NCBI RefSeq assembly: GCF_902497745.1
Contig: NZ_CABVHJ010000006.1
Span: 186,001-250,000 of the forward strand
From: Pseudomonas fluorescens
GTDB taxonomy: Bacteria > Pseudomonadota > Gammaproteobacteria > Pseudomonadales > Pseudomonadaceae
DNA length: 64,000 nucleotides
Direction of reading: 5' to 3'
The notes under the pieces were generated by a model, which saw only the letters and a program-made list of their open reading frames with translations, did no database searches and was not told the DNA's origin. Each line of letters begins with the position of its first letter. Positions within the stretch are counted from its first letter, which is position 1. Below are positions 45,792-54,073 of the stretch, piece by piece. Made by a program: the position numbers and the translations under genes.

Positions 45792-46076
45792 ATGTTGAAC
45801 CATAAAATCGCGGTGTTAACCCTCGCGGCGTTGCTGTCCGGCAGTTCGCTGTACGCGATCGCGGCTGGCGAGACGTCCACCCCAACGGCAAACGACGGCA
45901 CAAGCCAGACTCGTGAGCCGGCGTCCCCAGCCACCAATGCCGATCCGGATGCCGATTCGCTGCCCAAAGGTGGGGATGGCGGCAAGACGGATAACGGACC
46001 GGTGCCTTCTGCCACCAAACCCAGTGGTGCTGGGCAATCAACCGGTAGCAGCAGTGGCGGAAGCGGCGGCGGTTGA
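45792..46076 (+). CDS. Small exported Gly/Ser-rich protein
   Basis: A 94-residue protein with a good signal peptide (IAVLTLAALLSGSSLYAIAA, residues ~6-25). The mature part is low-complexity Thr, Pro, Asp and Gly with a terminal SSGGSGGG run, so it is probably disordered. GGAAGAG lies 6 bases before the ATG. A terminator follows at 46092. No family recognised. Confidence 0.75.
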   Translation: MLNHKIAVLTLAALLSGSSLYAIAAGETSTPTANDGTSQTREPASPATNADPDADSLPKGGDGGKTDNGPVPSATKPSGAGQSTGSSSGGSGGG

Positions 46077-46091
46077 TGGATATCGCGTACT

Positions 46092-46124
46092 AAAAAGCCC
46101 GGTCCTTTTGAGCCGGGCTTTTCT
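46092..46124. terminator. Bidirectional terminator
   Basis: AAAAGCCCGG and CCGGGCTTTT form a perfect 10-base stem between convergent genes. Confidence 0.9.
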
Positions 46125-46154
46125 TTGCCTGTCGCTAGCATGGATATCAGTCGT

Positions 46155-46586
46155 TTACTTCGTTTTCCAATGCCCGCCACCGTTCTCACAATCAATCCGC
46201 GCCTGGGCCAAATGCTCCACGTCGTAGTAATACGTGGTCACTTGGGCGTTGTCGGGGATGTTCAATGCCTTGGCATTCTTGTCTTTGCTGGTGGAGTGCG
46301 GATTGGCCAGGGATTCCTGGGTTATGGTGGCGATGCACGTGGCCTGGTAGTGATCGGCACAGTGTTCGACCTTGGTTTTAGTGCTGCTGAGCATGTCTTT
46401 GCTTTCGTTGCTGCACGACCAGTCGATTGAGTTGACCGGCATGCCTTCGTATTCATAGCAGCTGTGGGTTTCCACCGCCGGCACCGAGGCGCTGGAGGAT
46501 TGGGTCTGGACGTCGCAGCCTTCGGCCATGACGCAGGTGGGGATGACTGCGAAGGTGGCGATCAGAAGCAGGAAGCGAATGTTCAT
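46155..46586 (-). CDS. Small exported Cys-containing hypothetical protein
   Basis: A 143-residue protein with a signal peptide (NIRFLLLIATFAVIPTCVMA). Several cysteines in the mature part (EGCDVQ, HSCYEYEG, WSCSNES, EHCADHYQATC, IDCENGG) suggest disulfides in the periplasm. The start at 46586 is supported by GAGGA 7-8 bases upstream; the longer frame has no signal. Family not recognised. Confidence 0.75.
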   Translation of the reverse strand: MNIRFLLLIATFAVIPTCVMAEGCDVQTQSSSASVPAVETHSCYEYEGMPVNSIDWSCSNESKDMLSSTKTKVEHCADHYQATCIATITQESLANPHSTSKDKNAKALNIPDNAQVTTYYYDVEHLAQARIDCENGGGHWKTK

Positions 46587-46751
46587 CGGGGTTTCCTCTT
46601 CAAAGGCGCCGGGTCTGATCGATGATGTTGGCGCTTTATAGTTTCGAGACGGCGTGGAGGAGGGAGGTTCCATCGGGTTTTTGATTTGCTCCTGTCGCGT
46701 ACACTGCGAAACAATCGGAAACATTCAGCGCCAAAGGATTGGAACATCGCC

Positions 46752-47141
46752 ATGATGGTTATCGGCAGCCGCAACAACGCTCCCACACCGCAACATAAAA
46801 CCCACGACGTTTACATTTTCAGCCTCGACCTGTCCCGGCCGGCCACGCCTTTGTGTTTCGAACAGTCAATAGGTGGCGGGCATGCCGAGCAGGGCGGTGC
46901 CCGGTGGTTGGCGCTGGATGAGCTGGACGCCTGGCCCGGTGATTGGCGCGAGCATCTGAGAAAGGCTGATTGCGCCTGGGTCGCTGAGATAATCGATGCC
47001 GATCCGCAAGCTGACCAAATCACCATCGTGTCGTTGATTCTTCAGCGTCATTCCGGGCCAGCCAAACCAGTCGGACGGCTGAAGGCAATCGGCAACTGGC
47101 TCAAACGCAACATCCACGTCGGCGGCCGCTACGGCGTTTAA
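46752..47141 (+). CDS. Uncertain hypothetical protein
   Basis: An open frame of 129 residues from ATG at 46752, 15 bases upstream of the HD-domain gene. There is no good ribosome site (AAGGA lies 13 bases away). A stretch GGARWLALDELDAWPGDW loosely resembles the end of a Nudix domain, but the Nudix box is absent. It may be a remnant. Its position in tandem with the HD gene is the main support. Confidence 0.45.
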   Translation: MMVIGSRNNAPTPQHKTHDVYIFSLDLSRPATPLCFEQSIGGGHAEQGGARWLALDELDAWPGDWREHLRKADCAWVAEIIDADPQADQITIVSLILQRHSGPAKPVGRLKAIGNWLKRNIHVGGRYGV

Positions 47142-47156
47142 CCCTCGGAGAATCCC

Positions 47157-47579
47157 ATGACCCAGACCCTCGAACGTGCTATCGCCATCGCCGCCACGGC
47201 CCACGCCGGGCAGGTCGACAAGGGCGGTGCGCCGTACATTCTGCATCCGCTGAAGGTTATGTTGCGCATGAGCACGCTGGAACAACGCATCGTCGCCGTG
47301 CTGCATGACGTGGTTGAGGATTGCGGTGTCAGCCTCGATGACTTGCGCAAGGAAGGCTTCAGCGAAGAGGTGCTGACGGCGATTGAGTCGGTGAGCAAAG
47401 TGCCGGGCGAGTCCTACGAGGATTTTGTCGAGCGCGCCGCGCAGAACACGATCGGTCGGGTGGTGAAGCTGGCGGATCTGGAAGAGAACAGCGACCTGTC
47501 GCGGATTGCTTCGCCGAGCTGGGAGGATCTGGAACGGGTCGAAAAATACCGCCGGGCAATTGGACGGTTGCGCGGTTAA
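47157..47579 (+). CDS. HD-domain hydrolase, SpoT/MESH-like
   Basis: A 140-residue HD-domain protein. AATAHAGQVDKGGAPYILHP (His of the first motif) and VAVLHDVVEDCGVSLDDL (HD pair) match the (p)ppGpp hydrolase half of RelA/SpoT and the MESH1-type small hydrolases. GRVVKLADLEENSDL gives the later Asp. There is no synthetase or TGS domain. It may hydrolyse (p)ppGpp or a related nucleotide, which is inferred from fold. GGAG lies near the ATG. Confidence 0.85.
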   Translation: MTQTLERAIAIAATAHAGQVDKGGAPYILHPLKVMLRMSTLEQRIVAVLHDVVEDCGVSLDDLRKEGFSEEVLTAIESVSKVPGESYEDFVERAAQNTIGRVVKLADLEENSDLSRIASPSWEDLERVEKYRRAIGRLRG

Positions 47580-47651
47580 CAGGGGATTGCCCGCTTAGGT
47601 CATTTCCCGATCGATTTACTGCCATGCAAGGCACAGAGGGAGGAACCAAGG

Positions 47652-48299
47652 ATGGAGTTTGCAACGATCGTTCAGCTACTGACGGTAATCGGAGTCGTCG
47701 CTGCTGCGACAAAGGTAATTCGCGAATTATCGTTTATGGGCAAAAGCCGGCTTGCGGAGGAGTACCGGGTCGCGAAAGAGGTGTTGAAGGATATTGAGCA
47801 AAACCCTGATTTACCTCTTTTGGTCAGGGAGCGCGGCTACCTGGCTATCGCGGGTACTTCGACGATCAATCCCGCCGATGTCGCGTATCTGATTTCCCTC
47901 GTTAATCCGGCCAGAAACCTCAGGGACTATGTGCTTTCCAGAAAGTACGTTGAGCTTGATGTCGAGCGCCACAGGATTGATTTCCGCCCGAAGTATAGAA
48001 AGCGTTTTTCCAGGATCTGGAGAAAAGCCTGGAGTTTCACGCTGTATATCGTGTGGTCCGCTATTGCGATGTCTCCACTTCTGTTGATCCAGCCAATGGG
48101 GCTTGAACCGAAATTCGCCTTTTGGATGGGTATCACCGTGCCGGTCGCGGGTTTCTTTGGTGTCAGCTCGTTGCTTGAATGCCTGAAGATTATCAAGGGC
48201 GAGAAGCTGGTTCAGTCACAGGAACAGCACACCCGCAGAATACTGGTTGCGCAAACACCGAAGAAACCATCGATCACGCGCCATGAAAGTACATCCTGA
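47652..48299 (+). CDS. Hypothetical membrane protein
   Basis: A 215-residue protein with an N-terminal hydrophobic segment (TIVQLLTVIGVVAAATKVI) and two C-terminal membrane helices (LYIVWSAIAMSPLLLIQPM and FWMGITVPVAGFFGVSSLLE). The domain between is soluble and charged. GGAGG and AAGG lie upstream of the ATG. Family not recognised. Confidence 0.75.
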   Translation: MEFATIVQLLTVIGVVAAATKVIRELSFMGKSRLAEEYRVAKEVLKDIEQNPDLPLLVRERGYLAIAGTSTINPADVAYLISLVNPARNLRDYVLSRKYVELDVERHRIDFRPKYRKRFSRIWRKAWSFTLYIVWSAIAMSPLLLIQPMGLEPKFAFWMGITVPVAGFFGVSSLLECLKIIKGEKLVQSQEQHTRRILVAQTPKKPSITRHESTS

Positions 48300-48349
48300 C
48301 TCATTGGTTCAGACGACGTAAGTCACACTTTCAAGTCGATGGAGGATTG

Positions 48350-49369
48350 ATGAAATCTATTCTGTGTTTGTTGATTGCGGCTGGTTTCGGCGCGCTGTTG
48401 CAGTTCGAAGGCGTACCCCATGGCCTGCTGCTGGGTTCGATCGTCGTTACCGCATTGTTTGCCAGTAAAACCGGTATCGCCCCGGCAACCCCCTATGGAC
48501 TGGGTTACATCCAGGTCACGCTGGGCATCGCCACCGGGCTCATGTTTGAAGCGTGGGACAGCGCGACGGCCTCGACGATGTTGCCGAGCCTCGGCGTGTT
48601 GCTGATTTGCCTGGCAGTGCAGATCGCATTGGCTGGATGGTGGCTGACGCGCGGCGCAGGCTGGAATCGCACTGATGCGCTGTTGGCGGTTTATCCCGGT
48701 GCGCTGGCGGCGGTGTTTGATTTGCTCGAATCGGAAAAGGCGTCGAGCAAGGTCATCATCGTGCATCTGATGCGCTTGCTGCTGATTACCGTGCTGGTGA
48801 GTTTCCTGATTCCCGGCCAAGCGGCCATCGCGGTTGCCGACGGCGATCCTTTGACGACGGGCATGGCGCTGACCGCGTGTTCGGTGATCGCGCTGAGTGT
48901 ACTGCTCGGACGCTTGCTGCTGGTGATTGGTGTACCGGCGCCGTTCATGCTCACCGCGATCATCATCACGGCGGTGTTTGTGAAAGCGGGATGGCTGCAC
49001 GGTTTTCACATGCCGGATTGGAGTTTGAATCTGGCGGCGCTGATTCTCGGTGTGCGTATCGGTTCACGTTTTCAGGGGCTGGGTGTCGCGGAGCTGGGAC
49101 GTCATGGGCGCATGGCGTTGGTCTCGGTCGGTTTGATGATTGTGGTGGCGGCGGTGTTTGCTGAAGTCGCGGCACGCTGGTTGGGCAATGATCCGCTTTC
49201 GCTATGGTTGGCGTACATGCCGGGGGCGATTGAGACGATTGCGATTGTCGCGTTTGGTGGTGGGCTGAATGTGGTGTTTATCCTGACTCATCATTTGAGC
49301 CGGATGGTGTTGCTGCATTTTGCCCCGGCGTTGTTGGTGCAGGTGCGGCGGGCGCGCGAGGAAACATGA
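48350..49369 (+). CDS. AbrB-family membrane protein
   Basis: A 339-residue integral membrane protein with about 9-10 helices, of the family often annotated AbrB/ammonia monooxygenase regulator. Recognised by its two repeated halves, each with a Gly-rich stretch (LGYIQVTLGIATGLMFEAW, LILGVRIGSRFQGLGVAELG) and by MPGAIETIAIVAFGGGLNVV with VFILTHHLSRMVLLHF. GGAGG lies just before the ATG at 48350. Function in the family is unclear; transport is likely. Confidence 0.88.
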   Translation: MKSILCLLIAAGFGALLQFEGVPHGLLLGSIVVTALFASKTGIAPATPYGLGYIQVTLGIATGLMFEAWDSATASTMLPSLGVLLICLAVQIALAGWWLTRGAGWNRTDALLAVYPGALAAVFDLLESEKASSKVIIVHLMRLLLITVLVSFLIPGQAAIAVADGDPLTTGMALTACSVIALSVLLGRLLLVIGVPAPFMLTAIIITAVFVKAGWLHGFHMPDWSLNLAALILGVRIGSRFQGLGVAELGRHGRMALVSVGLMIVVAAVFAEVAARWLGNDPLSLWLAYMPGAIETIAIVAFGGGLNVVFILTHHLSRMVLLHFAPALLVQVRRAREET

Positions 49370-49414
49370 CTCGAGCTGATGCCAATGTGTTGCGGTGTGT
49401 CAGTTAGATCCGTC

Positions 49415-49685
49415 CCCCTCACCCCAGCCCTCTCCCCCAAGGGGGCGAGGGGAAAGGGAGCTGATTGTGGGCTGTTCAAAACTTGAGTTCGGCTCGATAT
49501 TCCAGGTCGGCGTAGCTCGGAAAAACAACTCTGTCAGTCGCCTCTCTCCCAGGTGGGCGAGGGCGAAAGGGAGCCGATTGTGGGCTGTTCAAAACTTGAG
49601 TTCGGCTCGATATTCCAGGTCGGCGTAGCTCGAAAAAACAACTCGGTCAGTCCCCTCTCCCTCTGGGAGAGGGTTAGGGTGAGGG
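49415..49685. repeat. Long mosaic palindromic repeat, copy E, with 113-base tandem duplication
   Basis: The ends are CCCTCACCCCAGCCCTCTCC and GGGAGAGGGTTAGGGTGAGG. Inside, a 113-base unit repeats twice (about 49443-49555 and 49556-49668) with few differences; each includes GGGCTGTTCAAAACTTGAGT and ATATTCCAGGTCGGCGTAGC. It differs from the other copies in lacking the GATTATGGATTCA unit. Confidence 0.85.
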
Positions 49686-49713
49686 GCTTTTGCTCTACGT
49701 GGTCGATGCGGCA

Positions 49714-50490
49714 CTAGCGGATGTGTGCGTCGAAGCCTTCGCTATCCGGCGCGATATCGCTCTTCAAGGTCAAAGCAGGGATCTCATACTCCCCCCCATT
49801 CTGCTGCCGGAACCCAATCGGCCTTGCACTCCACAACTCATCCAGCCGCCGCCCCAACTCATCACAAGTCTCGGCATATCGCGCTGCATCCATCCGGCTA
49901 GTCCGATACACCACAAACGGTGGCACCACTTCAAAACCGGGGTAGTACAAAATCCCGTGTTGAATCGGAAACAGCAAATCATCAATCGGCCCGTTAATCC
50001 CGCGCGGTGCGTAATGCGACTCCCAGCCACCGGTGGTGACCATCAACATCGCCCGTTTGCCTTTCATTTTCCCTTCGCCATAACGCTCGCCCCAACGACT
50101 GTCGGAATGTTCGCCGACGCCGTAGGCAAAACCGTAGGCGTATACCCGATCGACCCAGCCTTTGAGAATCGCCGGCATGGTGAACCACCACAGCGGAAAC
50201 TGCAGAATCAGCGCATCCGCCCACAACAGTTTTTCCTGCTCGCGAGCGATGTCGGCAGCCTGGGTGCCTTCGGCGTAAGCGATTTTCGAGTCGAGGGAGG
50301 CGTGGAACGGTTTAGTCGCATCGCGCTGCGGGGCATCGTCAGCGTCGAGGCTGGCTTTCCAGTTCATCGCGTAGAGATCGGAGACTTGCACGGTGTGGCC
50401 GGCGGCTTGCAGACGCTGGACGCTGAAGTCGCGCAGCGAGCCGTTGAGGGAAGTCGGTTCTGGATGGGCGTAAACCAGTAGCACGTTCAT
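49714..50490 (-). CDS. NAD(P)H-dependent oxidoreductase, flavodoxin-like fold (NQO/MdaB type)
   Basis: A 258-residue quinone reductase-like flavoprotein. It starts MNVLLVYAHPEPTSLNGSL, has the FMN/FAD site LILQFPLWWFTMPAILKGW, and GKRAMLMVTTGGWESHYAPR. This is the Flavodoxin_2 family, which makes two-electron reductions of quinones. It is divergent from a LysR gene with 60 bases between, so that regulator is the likely controller. Confidence 0.9.
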   Translation of the reverse strand: MNVLLVYAHPEPTSLNGSLRDFSVQRLQAAGHTVQVSDLYAMNWKASLDADDAPQRDATKPFHASLDSKIAYAEGTQAADIAREQEKLLWADALILQFPLWWFTMPAILKGWVDRVYAYGFAYGVGEHSDSRWGERYGEGKMKGKRAMLMVTTGGWESHYAPRGINGPIDDLLFPIQHGILYYPGFEVVPPFVVYRTSRMDAARYAETCDELGRRLDELWSARPIGFRQQNGGEYEIPALTLKSDIAPDSEGFDAHIR

Positions 50491-50551
50491 GTTGAAGCTC
50501 CGTTAGCTGAGTGACTGCAGGATCGGCGTTCAACCGGTATATTGGAAATGA

Positions 50552-51469
50552 ATGTCTGATATGTCTGGTATAGCCATGAATAATTTGAGACGGCTGGATA
50601 TCAATCTGCTGCTGACCCTTGATGTGCTGCTGGCGGAGCACAACGTCACCCGTGCGGCGCAACGGCTGAACCTGTCGCAGCCATCGGTGAGTGTGCATCT
50701 GGCCAAGTTGCGCGACATCTTCGGGGATCCGCTGCTGTTGCCCGGGCCGCGCGGCATGCGCCCGACGGCGCGCGCCGATGAATTGCGGGAGCCATTGCGC
50801 GAGGCGCTGGAGGCGTTGGAGAGGGCAGTGGCGCCAGCCAGTGCGTTCGCCCCGGCGTTGGCGACCCACACCTGGAAAATCGCCGCGACGGATTATGGCG
50901 AGTCGACGGTGGTGTTGCCGGCGCTGAGCGGCTTGCGCGAACAGGCGCCGGGCACGCGTCTGGCGGTGATCGATCTGACCCCGGCGCATTTGGTTAAACA
51001 GGCCGAGCAGGGCGTGTTCGATCTGGCGCTGCACATCAGCGAAGACGCGCCGCCGGAGTTGCATCGACGTCCGCTGTTCACCGAGCGTTACGTGCTGGCG
51101 GGACGAGTCGGGCATCCAGGTTTGATGCAGGCGCCGAGCCGCGAACAGTTCTGCGCGCTGGAGCACGTGATGGTGTCGCGCGAGGGCGGGGGCTTTTTCG
51201 GGGTGACCGACCGGGCGTTGGCTGATGTCGGGCTGATGAGAAAAGTGGTGTTGTCGGTGCCGCACTTTCTGATGGCGATGTCGGTGTTGGCCAGCACCGA
51301 TCTGGTGGCGATGCTGCCGTCACGCCTGGTGCGCGGCAACCCGGCGTTGCACGTGGTCGACGCGCCGCTGGAAGTGCCCGGTTACGAAATGGCGATGTTC
51401 TGGGGCGAACGCTCGCACCGTGATCCGGCGCATAAATGGCTGCGTGAGCATTTGTTGGCGTCGGTCTGA
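50552..51469 (+). CDS. LysR-family regulator
   Basis: A 305-residue LysR regulator with the NodD/LeuO-like opening NNLRRLDINLLLTLDVLLAE, then HTH residues NVTRAAQRLNLSQPSVSVHL. The effector domain follows (TWKIAATDYGESTVVLPALS). ATG 50552 is used; another at 50576 has no better ribosome site. The target is probably the divergent oxidoreductase gene. Confidence 0.92.
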   Translation: MSDMSGIAMNNLRRLDINLLLTLDVLLAEHNVTRAAQRLNLSQPSVSVHLAKLRDIFGDPLLLPGPRGMRPTARADELREPLREALEALERAVAPASAFAPALATHTWKIAATDYGESTVVLPALSGLREQAPGTRLAVIDLTPAHLVKQAEQGVFDLALHISEDAPPELHRRPLFTERYVLAGRVGHPGLMQAPSREQFCALEHVMVSREGGGFFGVTDRALADVGLMRKVVLSVPHFLMAMSVLASTDLVAMLPSRLVRGNPALHVVDAPLEVPGYEMAMFWGERSHRDPAHKWLREHLLASV

Positions 51470-51476
51470 GGCACTG

Positions 51477-51545
51477 TCAGGCGTGGCCGAGGGCAATTGC
51501 AAACGACACGACGATCATGCAAGCAAACGCAAAATTGAGATTCAT
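51477..51545 (-). CDS. Candidate 22-residue membrane micropeptide
   Basis: ATG at 51545 to TGA at 51477 encodes 22 residues, MNLNFAFACMIVV followed by SFAIALGHA. It is one hydrophobic helix framed by polar ends, like KdpF-type or other small membrane peptides. AGGA lies about 11 bases upstream. It lies between the LysR and DeoR genes, on the opposite strand. Real expression is not shown. Confidence 0.4.
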   Translation of the reverse strand: MNLNFAFACMIVVSFAIALGHA

Positions 51546-51723
51546 GAGGTGTTCATCCTGAGCCTTTTAGAAGTGCGGCCATTCTGAACAGGTTGAAAGC
51601 AAAGAAAAAATTCGCCTTGTTGATTCCAAAGATCGAAACAATCGATACCTGCCGATTTGTGTTTGCGCGAGGCTTTGGTTAGTCTCGCGAAACCTGCAAC
51701 TACAAGCATAAACAGGCATAACC

Positions 51724-52509
51724 ATGCACGATCATTCCGCGGCTGAACTGCCGTCCCTGCGTCGACAGAAAATTCTTTTGCTCCTTGAACGTGACGGTAA
51801 AGTCATGGCGTCCGAGTTGAGTCAGCACTTCGCAGTCTCCGAAGACACCATCCGCCGCGACCTGTCCGAACTGGACAACGCCGGTTTGGTACAGCGCGTG
51901 CACGGCGGGGCGTTGCCGCGTCCGAAGGACTCCGGCAAGGATTACTTCACGCGGCTGGATGAGACGGATGAGGTGAAGATTCGCCTGGCGCAACGAGCGG
52001 CGCAGGAGATTGAAGACGGGCAGATTGTGCTGTTCGACTCCGGCTCGACCACGCTGCAAGTGGCGCGCTCGTTGCGTGCAGATATCAGCATCACGGCGGT
52101 GACCGCTTCGCCGATGACGGCGATTGCGCTTTCGGAATTCAAGGGTGTGAAAGTGATTCTCGCTGGCGGCCAGTTGAACCCGCGCACGATGGCGGCGGGT
52201 GGGCATGAGGCGCTGCGGTTGCTGGCCGGGATCCGGGCGGATCTGGCGATTACTGGCGTGTGTGCGATTCATCCGGAAGTGGGGATTACCTCGCTGCATT
52301 TTGATGAAGTGCCGGTGAAGCAGGCGATGCTCGATGGCGCCGCGCGAGTGATTGCGGTGACCACGGCGGACAAGTTGGGGGCGGTGGAGCCGTTTGTGGT
52401 GGCGCCGTGTTCGCGCCTGCATACGCTGATTACCGAGCGGCATGTGGCGTCGGGGAGTGTCGAAGATTACCGGCGGTTGGGGATTGTGGTCGAGCAGTTG
52501 CCTGATTGA
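51724..52509 (+). CDS. DeoR-family regulator
   Basis: A 261-residue regulator. The N-terminal HTH is RRQKILLLLERDGKVMASEL with DTIRRDLSELDNAGLVQRVH, the DeoR signature. The C-terminal sugar-phosphate-isomerase-like sensor has VLFDSGSTTLQVARSL and VILAGGQLNPRTMAAGGHEA. DeoR proteins usually sense phosphorylated sugars, but no sugar gene is nearby. The target is unknown. Confidence 0.93.
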   Translation: MHDHSAAELPSLRRQKILLLLERDGKVMASELSQHFAVSEDTIRRDLSELDNAGLVQRVHGGALPRPKDSGKDYFTRLDETDEVKIRLAQRAAQEIEDGQIVLFDSGSTTLQVARSLRADISITAVTASPMTAIALSEFKGVKVILAGGQLNPRTMAAGGHEALRLLAGIRADLAITGVCAIHPEVGITSLHFDEVPVKQAMLDGAARVIAVTTADKLGAVEPFVVAPCSRLHTLITERHVASGSVEDYRRLGIVVEQLPD

Positions 52510-52533
52510 GGTTTTGTGGTGGTTTTGATGGCC

Positions 52534-52620
52534 CCTTCGCGAGCAAGCTCGCTCCCACATTCGAACGCGTTTCTGAGATAGAACTCGGTCAACTGTGGGA
52601 GCGAGCTTGCTCGCGAAGGG
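52534..52620. repeat. REP pair, tail-to-tail
   Basis: Two REP copies in reverse order between the convergent DeoR and oxidoreductase genes. Confidence 0.85.
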
Positions 52621-52642
52621 GTCGGTACATTCAACCCATCTT

Positions 52643-53926
52643 TCAGCGAAGTCGCTCAAGCATCTGGTAATACCACATCCCCGCCGCCAACAACGGGTTA
52701 CCGAGCAAATCCCCCATCGGCACGCGTATGTGCTGGCACTGGGCAAACGTATCGAACTGTTCCATTTGCCCGGTGATCGCGCGGCTCATGATCTCGCCCA
52801 TGATGTGCGTCGTCGCGATACCGTGCCCCGAGTAGCCCTGGCAGTACCAGACGTTGTCCGAGAGCTTGCCCAGTTGCGGGATGCGGTTGATGACGATGCC
52901 CATCGCGCAGCTCCATTGGTAATCAATCTGCACGCCTTTGAGCGCCGGAAAGGTTTGTTCGATGCACGGGCGCAGTTCGGCGGCGATGTCCCGTGAATCC
53001 TTGCCGCTGTAGTTGGCGCCACCACCGAACAGCAAGCGGCCATCGGCGGTGAGGCGGTAGTAGTCGAGGACGAAGCGGCAGTCGTACACCGCGAGGTCTT
53101 CGGGGTTGATCTGTTTCGCCAGATCGCCTAGGGGCGCGGTTGTAACGATGCCGCCCATGGCCGGAAAAATCTTGCCCTTGAGCTGCCCCGGTTCGAGCTT
53201 GTGATAGACGTCGCCGGCGAGCATCACCTGATTGGCATCGATCTGCCCGTGAGCCGTGCGCACACCGGGCGTAGCGCCATGAATGATCTCCAGCACTTCG
53301 CTGTTTTCGAAGATCAGCGCGCCAAGACTTTCCGCCGCCCGCGCTTCACCGATGCACAGGTTGAGCGGGTGCAGATGCATGTTGCGGGAGTTCTTGATTG
53401 CGCCGTGGTAGAGATCGCTTTGCAGTAGATCACGCACCTGGCTGCGGTCGAGCAGGCTGACTTCATCAGCTAATCCGCGCCGTACGGCTTCTTCATAATC
53501 CTTGCGCAAGTCAGTCATGTGGCTGGGTTTGTACGCGGCGTGTAAGTGGCCGTGTTTGAGGTCGCATTGAATGCCGTATTTCTCGACGCGTTGCTGGATG
53601 ATTTCATGTCCGCGCCAGCGCAGGTGCCAGATGAAATCATCGACCTCGTCGCCGAGTTTCGGACGCATCTGTTTGCGCATTGCGCCGTCGCCGGAAAGGC
53701 TGCCGGTGACTTGGCCGCCATTGCGCCCGGTGGCGCCCCAGCCGATCTTGTGGCTCTCGACGATGGCGACTTTCAGGCCTTTTTCGGCGAGTTCGACGGC
53801 GGTGGCGACGCCGGTGAAACCGCCGCCGATGATCACCACGTCGACTTTGTGCCGGCCTTGCAGGGGCGGGTAGTTGGTGTCTTGGTTAAGGGTGGCGGTG
53901 TAGTAGGAATTGCAGCGTTCGGTCAT
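52643..53926 (-). CDS. FAD-dependent oxidoreductase, PuuB-like paralogue
   Basis: A 427-residue DAO-family oxidase, same length and layout as the puuB product at 40141. It has VDVVIIGGGFTGVATAVELA, ESHKIGWGATGRNGGQVTGS and WYCQGYSGHGIATTHIMGEI. The start at 53926 places the protein opening at MTERCNSYYTATLNQDTNYP, matching puuB. It follows a glutamine-synthetase-like gene on the same strand, so the pair probably makes and oxidises a second gamma-glutamyl-amine, not necessarily putrescine. Confidence 0.9.
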   Translation of the reverse strand: MTERCNSYYTATLNQDTNYPPLQGRHKVDVVIIGGGFTGVATAVELAEKGLKVAIVESHKIGWGATGRNGGQVTGSLSGDGAMRKQMRPKLGDEVDDFIWHLRWRGHEIIQQRVEKYGIQCDLKHGHLHAAYKPSHMTDLRKDYEEAVRRGLADEVSLLDRSQVRDLLQSDLYHGAIKNSRNMHLHPLNLCIGEARAAESLGALIFENSEVLEIIHGATPGVRTAHGQIDANQVMLAGDVYHKLEPGQLKGKIFPAMGGIVTTAPLGDLAKQINPEDLAVYDCRFVLDYYRLTADGRLLFGGGANYSGKDSRDIAAELRPCIEQTFPALKGVQIDYQWSCAMGIVINRIPQLGKLSDNVWYCQGYSGHGIATTHIMGEIMSRAITGQMEQFDTFAQCQHIRVPMGDLLGNPLLAAGMWYYQMLERLR

Positions 53927-53964
53927 GTCAGTGTCCACACAAAATTCGGGAGTCGGAGTGCAAT

Positions 53965-54060
53965 CCCTGTGGGAGCGAGCTTGCTCGCGAAAGCGGCGTG
54001 TCAGTCACCCAAAATGTTGAATGTGACGACGCCTTCGCGAGCAGGCTCGCTCCCACAGGG
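53965..54060. repeat. REP pair
   Basis: Inverted REP copies between the oxidoreductase start and the synthetase stop, so they lie within the probable transcript of the pair. Confidence 0.9.
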
Positions 54061-54073
54061 GAGATGTGAATAT

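Noticed and set aside
45412..46195. Minus-strand frames opposite the 94-residue exported protein
   Set aside because: They cross a degenerate REP and a terminator and lack ribosome sites; the plus-strand frame has a signal peptide.
46686..46751. Upstream extension of the uncertain gene at 46752 to a TTG start
   Set aside because: It would overlap the promoter region of the divergent exported-protein gene and has no ribosome site.
49443..49668. Possible CRISPR-like array
   Set aside because: Only two tandem units of 113 bases with no spacer variation and no cas genes; part of a palindromic repeat.
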